Positions 1-8,475 of a DNA stretch of 64,000 bases are shown piece by piece. Under the pieces are notes generated by a model. That model was not told where the DNA came from. It saw only the letters and a program-made list of their open reading frames with translations, and did not search any database. Position 1 is the first letter of the stretch. Each line of letters opens with the position of its first letter. A program made the translations under genes and the position numbers. Origin of the DNA: Teredinibacter waterburyi (lineage in GTDB: Bacteria > Pseudomonadota > Gammaproteobacteria > Pseudomonadales > Cellvibrionaceae); NCBI RefSeq assembly GCF_001922985.1, contig NZ_MRUH01000168.1:1-64000 (forward strand), given 5' to 3'.

Positions 1-349
1 CGCTGCCGCCAAGCCGTAAGTTTCCGCTAGTGCCGCTCATTGCGGCCTTTGTTGCGTTATCGTCAATAATGACGTCGTCTATTCGAATAGTCATAATCAA
101 ATCCTTCGATTGTGAGATAAAGTCCATGCATCCTGTTGATCTGTGTTTAATGTGCAGCAGTGGTACCAAACATTCGCGCTGTCGAAAAAAACACCAGAAT
201 CACATCGAGTAGATTACAACTTTGGGGTCAATTATCCGTGTGCTAGTGCCCCGCCTTCTGTGCAAAATTACCAACCAGAAATAGACTTGCAACACCATCG
301 CCTAGCCGTTAACTTGGCGCCACGGAAACACACAAGAGAATGGGGAATA
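1..349. other. Upstream region, no supported gene
   Basis: No convincing gene is visible here. Short open frames lack a ribosome binding site and resemble nothing I know. The frame of the downstream Wzi-like gene stays open back to about 143, but that extension has no signal peptide and low-complexity content, so I treat it as the 5' untranslated and promoter region. A 3' end of an off-window gene cannot be excluded. Confidence 0.4.
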
Positions 350-1831
350 ATGAAACAGCTGCTTGTAGCAAAATTGGCGAAATATGGTCTTTCTGCCGCC
401 GTAGTAATGTCTTTGCAATGCTTCGCCCTAGCGGCCGTGGCCAGTGGCGCAAACAATCACTACCTGCCGTTAAAAACCGATCCCATTATCGAATTAAAGT
501 TAGAACAGCTGGTAAGCCTCAGCAAAATGCCCGCGATTAGTAAGCCCTACAACATCGCCACCATTCGCCGCTACCTGCCGAAAATACGTGAATCTCATCC
601 TGGGCTCTACCGCGAGATTTCAGATTACCTAAAACGCTACCAAGCGAACTATGGCGTAACCCAAGCTTCTGTGGGTTTGGCCTACAGCAATAGCGACACA
701 AAAGTGCTGCCCAACAGCCGCGGCATTAATGCCGACACCTTTGCTCGGGCACACTTGAACAGCTTCGCCAGCTTGGGCGAAAACATTACCTTTAACTTTG
801 GCGGCACGGTTTCCACGGAAGGTAATTTTATTCCCCACAACACCTACCTTTCACTAAGTTCTGAATATGCGCAGCTCGACCTTGGCTACAAAGAAGTGTG
901 GCTGTCACCCTACCAAGAAAGCGCAATGCTATTGTCGACCCAAGCAAAGCCAGTCGCGCGGGTAAGCCTTTCTAGCCCGCGGCCGATTTCGAAGTGGAAT
1001 ATTCGCTATGATCTAAGCTACGGCAAGCTGGAAGAGATGGACGGCATTCGCCTTGAGGACACTCGCTCCTCTGGTCGCCCCGGCTTTTTAACCACGCATA
1101 TCACCGCGCAGTTTTTACCTAACTGGACGCTCGGCGGCTCGCGCACCATGATGTTTGGCGGCGGTGAACGCCAGATTACCAACACCCAAATTTGGAAGGC
1201 ATTTTTAAACCCAATGGATGGTGACAACTGCGGTGGTGATTCCAAGCTACAAGACTGCACCAAAGAAACCGGCAACCAACAGGCCGCGATTACCAGTAAA
1301 GTAGATTTTACCTGGGGCATGCCGATGAGCGTCTATATAGAAGTCTCCGCCGAAGACGCCAACAGCCACAGCAATATGAAGCTGGGTAACTTAGCGCGTA
1401 ATCTTGGCGTGTTCTTCCCGCAGCTAAGTGATCGCAGCACCTTATTAATTGAAGCCACCTCAATGGACAACGCTTGGTACTCTCACCATTTATACGAAGA
1501 AGGTTATCGCAACGACGGCGAGATCATGGGGCACTGGTGGGGCGAAGAAAAAAATCAGGGCGACGGCATCGGTGGCGCAGTAGTGAGTTCGCGCTATACC
1601 CGTAAAATCCACAACCGCTACCAACTGGAAGCTAAGGGCTCGGTGTATCAATTCCATTACAAAGGTAAATACGAGCAACAGGGCGCCCCCACCTATGATC
1701 GCGCCTATGACCTAAGCTTAAGCCTCACCCATTTGCGCCGCAGCGGTAATATTAGCTACAGCGCGTTTATGGGCACCACGCCGTTAAACGACGACTTTTT
1801 CCATATTAGCGTCGGTTATAGTTGGCGCTAA
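350..1831 (+). CDS. Wzi-like capsule assembly outer-membrane protein
   Basis: About 493 residues, predicted outer-membrane beta-barrel of the capsule assembly Wzi family. Wzi proteins sit in the outer membrane and help anchor surface polysaccharide. The ATG at 350 is chosen because it is preceded by a purine-rich GGGGA ribosome site and opens a clean signal peptide (MKQLLVAKLAKYGLSAAVVM then an Ala-rich cleavage region). After it come a short helical region with a repeat-like 'LPKIRESHPGLY' segment and alternating-residue barrel strands ending in an aromatic tail (ISVGYSWR), typical of outer-membrane porin-like proteins. The next gene, glmU, makes UDP-GlcNAc, a precursor for surface polysaccharides, only about 50 bases downstream. 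No capsule polymerase or export genes are visible. Family assignment is fairly secure; the polysaccharide partner is unknown. Confidence 0.8.
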   Translation: MKQLLVAKLAKYGLSAAVVMSLQCFALAAVASGANNHYLPLKTDPIIELKLEQLVSLSKMPAISKPYNIATIRRYLPKIRESHPGLYREISDYLKRYQANYGVTQASVGLAYSNSDTKVLPNSRGINADTFARAHLNSFASLGENITFNFGGTVSTEGNFIPHNTYLSLSSEYAQLDLGYKEVWLSPYQESAMLLSTQAKPVARVSLSSPRPISKWNIRYDLSYGKLEEMDGIRLEDTRSSGRPGFLTTHITAQFLPNWTLGGSRTMMFGGGERQITNTQIWKAFLNPMDGDNCGGDSKLQDCTKETGNQQAAITSKVDFTWGMPMSVYIEVSAEDANSHSNMKLGNLARNLGVFFPQLSDRSTLLIEATSMDNAWYSHHLYEEGYRNDGEIMGHWWGEEKNQGDGIGGAVVSSRYTRKIHNRYQLEAKGSVYQFHYKGKYEQQGAPTYDRAYDLSLSLTHLRRSGNISYSAFMGTTPLNDDFFHISVGYSWR

Positions 1832-1882
1832 GCGCAGCTAACAAAAGTTTAATTACACCTAATTCGCAGTTAAGGTTTATCA

Positions 1883-3256
1883 ATGCTTCAAATTATTATT
1901 CTCGCCGCCGGTAAAGGCACGCGCATGCGTAGCAACACACCAAAAGTGTTGCATACCCTCGCCGCCAAGCCGTTTGTTCAGCGTGTTTTAGATCGCGCCA
2001 CAGATTTGGGTGCTGCTAGCACCTATATCGTTACCGGCCACGGCGCTGAGCAAGTGGAACAAGCCCTTGCCAATAGCGGTGCGGCGTTTGTTGCGCAAAC
2101 TGAGCAGTTGGGTACAGGCCATGCAGTACAGCAGGTATTGCCGCATATTCAGCCCGAAGCGAGTGTGTTGATTTTGTACGGCGACGTGCCGCTTACCAAA
2201 ACCGAAACCCTTAGTAATTTGTTGATGTTGGTTAGCAGCGAAAGTATGGGACTGCTTACGGTTAACCTTGCAGAGCCAAGCGGTTATGGCCGTATTCTGC
2301 GCGATGCCAACGAGCAGGTTACCGCCATTGTTGAACAAAAAGATGCCGGCCTCGAACAGTTAGCTATTCAAGAGGTAAATACCGGCGTTATGGCGGTAAA
2401 GGGAAAACATTTGTTGGCATGGTTACCGCAGCTCAGTAATAGCAATGCACAAGGTGAATACTATTTAACTGATATTATCGCCATGGCTTGCGCGGCGGGC
2501 ATTGAAGTTAAAACCGCGCAACCGCGCAGCGAAGCCGAGGTGATGGGTGTGAACGATCGAATTCAACAGGCGCAGTTAGAGCGAATCTATCAACGCGAGC
2601 AAGCCGAAGCACTGTTAACTGCAGGCGTAACCCTGTTAGACCCCGCGCGGTTTGACTGTCGTGGTACCTTAACCGCGGGTTCCGACTGTGTTATCGATAT
2701 TAATTGTATTTTTGAAGGTGACGTTACACTTGGCAATAATGTCACTATCGGTGCTAATTGCAGCATAAAAAACGCGAAAATCGGCGATAACACCGATATA
2801 AAAGCCAATACGATAATTGAGGATTCAACTATTGCCGGCGGTTCTGATATCGGCCCCTTCGCACGCTTGCGCCCCGGCACCGAGCTGGCCTTGGGTGCAA
2901 AAATTGGCAATTTTGTGGAAACCAAAAAGGTTCACATTGGCGCGGGCAGCAAGGTAAACCACCTAAGCTACGTGGGCGATGCGGTTGTTGGTAAAGGCGT
3001 GAATATTGGTGCTGGCACTATCACCTGTAATTACGATGGCGTGAATAAACATCAAACCACAATTGAAGACGATGTATTTGTCGGCTCGAATACGGCATTG
3101 GTTGCGCCGGTTACGGTTGCTAAAGGTTCGACGATTGGCGCGGGTTCAACCGTTACGCAAAGCAGTAAAGATCATCAGCTCGTGGTTGCGCGCGCAAAAC
3201 AGCGCAATATCGACAACTGGCGTCGACCAGTGAAAAACCCCCCGAGCAAAAAATAG
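1883..3256 (+). CDS. glmU: Bifunctional UDP-GlcNAc pyrophosphorylase / GlcN-1-P acetyltransferase
   Basis: GlmU makes UDP-N-acetylglucosamine in the cytoplasm by acetylating glucosamine-1-phosphate and then uridylylating it. The 457-residue length matches the family. The N-terminal uridyltransferase domain carries the signature LAAGKGTRMRSNTPKVLH at residues 6-23. From about residue 250 a left-handed beta-helix of hexapeptide repeats (IGANCSIKNAKIG, VNIGAGTITCNYDG) forms the acetyltransferase domain. GlmU works directly downstream of GlmS, which is encoded 10 kb away at 13160; in Pseudomonas and relatives glmU, a DeoR regulator and glmS are close neighbours, so the genes between here look like insertions in a conserved block. 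Nothing odd in the sequence. Confidence 0.98.
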   Translation: MLQIIILAAGKGTRMRSNTPKVLHTLAAKPFVQRVLDRATDLGAASTYIVTGHGAEQVEQALANSGAAFVAQTEQLGTGHAVQQVLPHIQPEASVLILYGDVPLTKTETLSNLLMLVSSESMGLLTVNLAEPSGYGRILRDANEQVTAIVEQKDAGLEQLAIQEVNTGVMAVKGKHLLAWLPQLSNSNAQGEYYLTDIIAMACAAGIEVKTAQPRSEAEVMGVNDRIQQAQLERIYQREQAEALLTAGVTLLDPARFDCRGTLTAGSDCVIDINCIFEGDVTLGNNVTIGANCSIKNAKIGDNTDIKANTIIEDSTIAGGSDIGPFARLRPGTELALGAKIGNFVETKKVHIGAGSKVNHLSYVGDAVVGKGVNIGAGTITCNYDGVNKHQTTIEDDVFVGSNTALVAPVTVAKGSTIGAGSTVTQSSKDHQLVVARAKQRNIDNWRRPVKNPPSKK

Positions 3257-3454
3257 AGTAGCCGCCGTAACCTGCGGTAAGCCGACTAAAACAGCAGTAT
3301 CAAACCGGCTTATAGCGTGGTTTTGCAGCCGCTTTACACCTGTCGCATCGAGTAAAACACGAACTGGGAAACGCTGGCTGCGACCATATGTCACAGGGTA
3401 AATTCATGCGAGTTCATTAGAATAACGATCAACGATTAAAATTGGACGACTCTA

Positions 3455-5575
3455 ATGAAGAAGTTAAGCCTTATTGGCTGCATGTCGCTACTCTATGCCG
3501 CGCCTGCGGTACTTGCCGACAACCAGCCCCATACTTCCGCCAGTACCTCACCGAGCAATACCTCGAGCAATACCGCAAGAGAAGCCCCCTCAAGCCTAGA
3601 AGAAACCCTAGTTACCGGACATAAAGATAGCCGCATTATTGCCTTGAAAGACACCATAGAAGTGACCGCAGATTCGGCGGCACTGTTGCGCAAAGCGCCA
3701 GGTGCGAACTTTAATAGCAACGGCCCGCTTACCGGTATTGCCCAGCTGCGCGGCATGTACGGTGCGCGGGTCGATGTCAGCGTTAACGGCCAAGCTTTGA
3801 GTGCCGGCGGGCCGAACTGGATGGACCCGCCACTGTCCTATGCGCCCGCCGGTCACTTAGAATCCCTAGAAGTGTTTCGCGGTATCGCGCCCGTTAGCGC
3901 CGGGCAAGAAACAATTGGTGGTGCTATTCACGCGCATACTTGGGCGGGTGAATTCGGCGCTAGTGAAAAATTCGCAAGCGAAGGCCAAGTACGTGCCGGC
4001 GCACAAAGCGTGAATAGTGGTAACCAGTTGAGTGGTGCGGCGGTGCTGGCAAACAACAGCCACAAAATTAAGCTCGCGCTACTTAGCGAAGCTGGAGACG
4101 ATGCCAGTTTTGCCGACGGCGAGGTTACGCCGTCTGAATATCAGCGCGAACGCTTTGATTTAGGTTATGCGTTTAAGCACAACGACCACCAAATAAGTTT
4201 CGATTTTGGCCGCAACAAAACTGGCGAGTCCGGCACGCCTGCCCTACCAATGGATATCGATTATATCGACTCGGATATTGCGGCGGTGTCCTACCACTAC
4301 GAAAGTGGCAGCACCCATATTAAAGCGAAACTTTACGGCAGTGATATTGAACATGGGATGACGAACTATCATCTCCGTTCGGCACCCATGAGCGACGCAA
4401 TGTGGCGTCGCAATATTGCCACGGGTGAAAATCGCGGCGTAAAACTGCACGCAAAAACCGGCAAGATCCACTGGGGTTTTGATCACCACAGCGAACTGCA
4501 TAATTCAAATATTGATAATCCCAATAACGCTATGTTTTTCGTTAACAATTTTAACGATGCCAGCCGCAGCGTTACCGGTGTGTTTGCCGAATACGAATAT
4601 AGTTTTAACGATAGCCTAGACAGCGAATGGGGTCTGCGGCTAAACCGAGTTGCCATGGATGCGGACGAGATAAACGGCACTCCAGCAATGATGATGGCTG
4701 GCGCCGCGACCTTGCGTGACAATTTTAATAACGCCGACCGCGAACAAACCGATACCAATCTCGATGCGACCGCAAAATTGCGCAAGCGCTTCAACGACTC
4801 TACAACTTGGTACGGCGGTATTGCACAAAAATCCCGATCACCCTCCTACCAAGAGCGTTACCTATGGTTGCCGTTAGAAGCGACCGCCGGTTTAGCCGAT
4901 GGTCGAACCTATACCGGTAATATCGAACTTAAGCCGGAAGTGTCTCGCGAAATTGAAATGGGTGTTGACTACGAGGCGGGAAACTTCAGTGCCGCACCGC
5001 GCATTTTTTATCGCAAAGTCAGTGACTATATTCAGGGAACCGAAAGCACCAATATGGCGGCGGTAATGTTCGTTAATATGATGGGGATGTCGCCCTATGC
5101 TCCGCTAGAATTTAATAATGTGGATGCGATTTTTTACGGTGCGGATATGGACTTTAGCTATGGCTTTAGCCAACAGTTAAGCTTAAATGGTGTGCTCAAT
5201 TATGTTGTTGGTAAGCGTGACGACATAGACGATAACCTATACCGCATTGCGCCGGTAAACCTTCGCCTTGGTTTAAATTACGATAAAACGAACTGGGGTG
5301 TTGCGGTCGAAACCGAAAATTATGCCGCGCAAAACAAGGTGTCCAATACTCAGGGCGAACTTGCCAGCAGTGGCTACAGCTTGCTTAATATTCAAAGTTA
5401 CTTTAAGCCAACCGCTGCGCTGCAGCTAGGTTTAGGAATCGATAATGTTTTGGATAAAAATTATCAGAATCACCTTTCGGGTTATAACCGAGTTATGAAT
5501 AGCGATATACCCGTGGGCGAGCGCTTGGCCGGATACGGCCGCAATATTTACCTTCGTTTGGATTATACCTGGTAA
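3455..5575 (+). CDS. TonB-dependent outer-membrane receptor, Met-rich
   Basis: A 706-residue TonB-dependent receptor with signal peptide (MKKLSLIGCMSLLYAAPAVLA), a plug domain (residues about 50-160, LRGMYGARVDVSVNGQ and LEVFRGIAPVSAGQETIGG) and a 22-strand barrel ending in an aromatic residue (LRLDYTW). It should import a bulky or scarce ligand with TonB energy. The sequence is unusually rich in Met in two predicted extracellular loops (PAMMMAGAAT and the stretch around residues 537-548 with MAAVMFVNMMGM), and the plug has a MDPPLSYAP segment, reminiscent of OprC/NosA-type copper receptors. That makes copper a reasonable guess, but only a guess. The gene stands alone, about 200 bases after glmU; no clear Fur box is visible in that gap. 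Confidence 0.85.
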   Translation: MKKLSLIGCMSLLYAAPAVLADNQPHTSASTSPSNTSSNTAREAPSSLEETLVTGHKDSRIIALKDTIEVTADSAALLRKAPGANFNSNGPLTGIAQLRGMYGARVDVSVNGQALSAGGPNWMDPPLSYAPAGHLESLEVFRGIAPVSAGQETIGGAIHAHTWAGEFGASEKFASEGQVRAGAQSVNSGNQLSGAAVLANNSHKIKLALLSEAGDDASFADGEVTPSEYQRERFDLGYAFKHNDHQISFDFGRNKTGESGTPALPMDIDYIDSDIAAVSYHYESGSTHIKAKLYGSDIEHGMTNYHLRSAPMSDAMWRRNIATGENRGVKLHAKTGKIHWGFDHHSELHNSNIDNPNNAMFFVNNFNDASRSVTGVFAEYEYSFNDSLDSEWGLRLNRVAMDADEINGTPAMMMAGAATLRDNFNNADREQTDTNLDATAKLRKRFNDSTTWYGGIAQKSRSPSYQERYLWLPLEATAGLADGRTYTGNIELKPEVSREIEMGVDYEAGNFSAAPRIFYRKVSDYIQGTESTNMAAVMFVNMMGMSPYAPLEFNNVDAIFYGADMDFSYGFSQQLSLNGVLNYVVGKRDDIDDNLYRIAPVNLRLGLNYDKTNWGVAVETENYAAQNKVSNTQGELASSGYSLLNIQSYFKPTAALQLGLGIDNVLDKNYQNHLSGYNRVMNSDIPVGERLAGYGRNIYLRLDYTW

Positions 5576-5595
5576 AAAAATGGCCTAAGCGCGCG

Positions 5596-6343
5596 CTACT
5601 TTTGTTGAAGCACCACATTATTTTCAGCATCGTAGTACGCGTCTAAATTTAAAGCGGCTTCAAGAGATGCAACGGTCGAAGCAAGATCGGTAAGTTTTAT
5701 AACAGCGGTAATCTGTGGTGGCGTTTTGCTTGTTGTTGCCAAACGAATATCTTCGGGGAAATAGCGATTGAGTTCCGCCACCACAGCGTTCGATGATTGA
5801 TCTAGTAGCATGACTCGCCCCTCTTCTACTGTAACCAATACGTCGTTGCCAATATACTTCACCACAAAGCGGGTTCCCAACACTCGCACATCACCCACTA
5901 TGGCGGTGTAATAATCCGTATCAAAAAGATTCTTAACTGAGACACGCAACAGTGGCTTGGCCTCCAACAAATTAAATTGATACTGGGCGCCAAGGTTGTA
6001 GCTGGAATACCAGTCAAGATAAAAAGCCTTGCCATAGTCGGCGTAACGCTTACCGACATACTTCACCTCACCATTAAGGGCCTAAAGAGCTGCTCAAGTT
6101 GACATGGGCGAACAGACTTGCGGTGGACGCTGGAGCCATTGCTGGGCGGTTCCCAGCGTAAACACCAGACACAATTTCCGCCGACATAAATGCTACCGCA
6201 CCAACCACATTTAACCGCGAACCTAGTTCGGCGGTATATCGCACCCCGTTACGACGTTCGTCATGCCAATAATAGCCTGCGTTAAAACGCCATGCGAGGG
6301 ATAGGTAGTGGCTTAGTTCAAGGCTAAAACTAAAGTCCGATAT
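5596..6343 (-). pseudogene. Chimeric remnant: TonB-receptor 3' end fused to FecR 3' end
   Basis: Read on the minus strand from 6343, one frame encodes barrel-like sequence (SLAWRFNAGYYWHDERRNG, then VYAGNRPAMAP, a typical TonB-receptor GN-x-x-P motif) until a stop at 6074. The match then continues in another frame (GEVKYVGKRYADYGK, VSVKNLFDTDYY), the usual C-terminal barrel strands. Instead of the final strands the frame runs into VRVLGTRFVVKYIGNDVLVT and VEEGRVMLL, the C-terminal FecR domain, followed by a STN-like tail (residues about 105-156). So a TonB receptor and an anti-sigma regulator FecR seem to have been joined by deletion, with at least one frameshift and no intact start. The 156-residue frame 5596-6066 starts only from GTG. 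It could still be translated, but a working protein is unlikely. Confidence 0.65.
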
Positions 6344-6577
6344 TCAGCAACAAAGGAAGTTGATAGTATTCGCGCCAAATTGTGGATAGATCAACCCGCC
6401 TATGCTCTCGCTGGCTTATAAGGTTGGGTGCAGGAAAAAGTTTAGACATTTTATGGAGGTGAAGCTTTAGTGGGGTGTCTTTGTAGGTAAAACAGCGTAT
6501 CAAAGGTATGCGCTTTGGCTCTGAGAGCAAAAGATCTTCATCTTAAATTAACAACAAACAATAAGGAACAGCACTTT

Positions 6578-8221
6578 ATGACTATCAGGGTAGCCGTAAT
6601 TGGCGCGTTAATAAGCTTAATAACCGCCTGTGGCGGCGGTGGTTCTACGGGTGTCACGACTGGCGGTGGTGGCGGAGGCAGCGGTGCCTTTACACTCGCT
6701 ACCAGCACGCTAAATTTCAGCGCGGATATCAATGAATGGTATCCACCAACACAAACCATAAGCGGCTCGTTAACTAACGCCGATTCGGATGTATACCTTT
6801 TGGTAACCTTCAGTCGCGGCGATATGTTTAGTGATTACACCTATAACATTAGTGGTACGACCGGTGAGATTGATCTCTACCCTGTATCGGCCCAAGAAAT
6901 TGGTGTGGGCGTACACACGGCAACCGTAACCGTGCGCGCCTGCCGCGACGCAAACTGTAATAGCGAATATTCCGGCAGCGCAAAAACGGTTGCGGTTACC
7001 TACACGGTAACGGCTCCGGCATTTAGCCTAGATAAGAACGAACTGAATTTTCTAATAGCGCAAGGTTCGGCGTTACCCAACGAGCAAAGCGTAACCATGA
7101 CCTCGCCATCCGCTTGGTCTACCTACGGCTATTCTTGGGATGGATCTTCAAGTAAGTGGTTAACGATCGAACAAACTATAGGTTCCGATAACGCTCAAGA
7201 AATAACAGCGCACTACAATATTATTCGCGAGCTACCGGTTGGCGAATATACCAGTACCACGGGTTTATTTTTTCACGACTATGGAGCGGCTAAAGAGGTT
7301 ACGGTTAATTACCAAGTGGTCGAACCGGCATTTAGAATTGACGATAACGCCGTGAGCCTTGTTACGGATAACGATCCAGATTTTAGCGTGACGTCGCAAA
7401 CCATCACCGTAACCGAGGGATCTTACGGCGCGTTGGGTTGGAGTGTAAGCAGCGATGTCGATTGGCTAACCATTTCTCAATTGAACGGCAACACCACCGA
7501 CATCAATAGCTTTGCAATAGCGTTAAACAGCAATGTCGAAAACTTAGCCTGGGTGAACTACCGCACCTACGTAACCCTGAGTGACGACGCTGGCCAGTAC
7601 GAGCCAATTCGTATTTTGGTGTTATATGCCAATCATGTAGGTGAAGAAGCTGAGCCAGAAGCCAGCTGTTTAGAAGATGCTGGGGTAATCTTTTTAGAGT
7701 GTGAAAGCACAGGTTGGAACGGCTTTACGGCGTGGGAAATTCAGCCAGATGAGGCGAACTACCACTACCTTACGGGCGATACCAGTTACTTGATTAATTG
7801 GCAGCTAATCGATTTAGGCGATGACTTCTATAACAATGTGATGGATGTGGAATATAACTATTCTTCTAATCGCGCAATGCTTCGCGTTTACCCTGTGTCT
7901 GGTATTTCCGGGAAAATGGATTTAACCGAGTATCGCAGCGGTACAGTTGAGTTTGATATTCGCGTGTTGAATTGGGGCCAAACACTTAATGGCTTGGAAT
8001 TCAAATTGGAGTGTGGCTGGCCCTGCGAAAGTGCATCTTACCCACTTGCGATTAATCAGCTTAACGAGTGGACGCATATTTCGTTTAACGTTAGTGATCT
8101 AGAAGCGAGCGGTTTAGATTTAGAGAATGTCGAAATAGGCTTCCAGATTTTCCCTGCATGGGAAGGCGGCGATATGAGCGGTATTCATTTCCAGTTGGAT
8201 AATATTCGCTGGAATAAATAA
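6578..8221 (+). CDS. Secreted lipoprotein with BACON-like domains and C-terminal carbohydrate-binding-like domain
   Basis: About 547 residues. ATG 6578 is chosen because AAGGA precedes it and it opens a lipoprotein signal peptide ending ITAC at the lipobox, followed by a Gly-rich linker (GGGGSTG then six Gly). Two or three Ig-like repeats follow, each about 90-100 residues (starting near FTLATSTLNFSAD, FSLDKNELNFLIA, FRIDDNAVSLVTD), with the SKWLTIEQ / VDWLTISQ motif typical of BACON domains. The C-terminal 170 residues (from about SCLEDAGVIFLECES) resemble a galactose-binding-like or ExoP-type carbohydrate module with paired cysteines and end LDNIRWNK. Probably a surface polysaccharide-binding protein; no catalytic domain is seen. 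It stands alone and ends before a shared terminator. Confidence 0.75.
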   Translation: MTIRVAVIGALISLITACGGGGSTGVTTGGGGGGSGAFTLATSTLNFSADINEWYPPTQTISGSLTNADSDVYLLVTFSRGDMFSDYTYNISGTTGEIDLYPVSAQEIGVGVHTATVTVRACRDANCNSEYSGSAKTVAVTYTVTAPAFSLDKNELNFLIAQGSALPNEQSVTMTSPSAWSTYGYSWDGSSSKWLTIEQTIGSDNAQEITAHYNIIRELPVGEYTSTTGLFFHDYGAAKEVTVNYQVVEPAFRIDDNAVSLVTDNDPDFSVTSQTITVTEGSYGALGWSVSSDVDWLTISQLNGNTTDINSFAIALNSNVENLAWVNYRTYVTLSDDAGQYEPIRILVLYANHVGEEAEPEASCLEDAGVIFLECESTGWNGFTAWEIQPDEANYHYLTGDTSYLINWQLIDLGDDFYNNVMDVEYNYSSNRAMLRVYPVSGISGKMDLTEYRSGTVEFDIRVLNWGQTLNGLEFKLECGWPCESASYPLAINQLNEWTHISFNVSDLEASGLDLENVEIGFQIFPAWEGGDMSGIHFQLDNIRWNK

Positions 8222-8419
8222 TAATCTGATCGGTGCGGGACGGTTAACGTTAGATTAGGTAGGGGCGCTATTGGGCCCCTATATATTTTTCGATCTCTAG
8301 TTCGCACAGGGATGTATTTATGCGTTTTTGGCGTTTATCTGTAACTCCTCGCGGGCTCGAAGCGAGAAACACTAAACATTAACAAGCTTTACTATGTTCG
8401 ATTATTAAATTAGCCACAA

Positions 8420-8449
8420 AAAAACGGGGCTCAATTGAGCCCCGTTTTT
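8420..8449. terminator. Bidirectional intrinsic terminator
   Basis: A perfect inverted repeat of GGGGCTCAA arms extended by a C and five A/T on each side, so both strands show a GC-rich stem followed by a T run. It lies between the convergent lipoprotein gene and the phoX-like gene and probably terminates both. Confidence 0.9.
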
Positions 8450-8475
8450 ATTTAAATAAGTATTCGTTGTAATAC

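Noticed and set aside
143-349. Long N-terminal extension of the Wzi-like protein
   Set aside because: It would hide the signal peptide, and the ATG at 350 has a good ribosome site.
6330-6530. Leftward 66-residue frame before the TonB/FecR remnant
   Set aside because: It ends exactly where the remnant's frame begins and may be a decayed part of it, but its sequence does not resemble a TonB receptor clearly enough to include.
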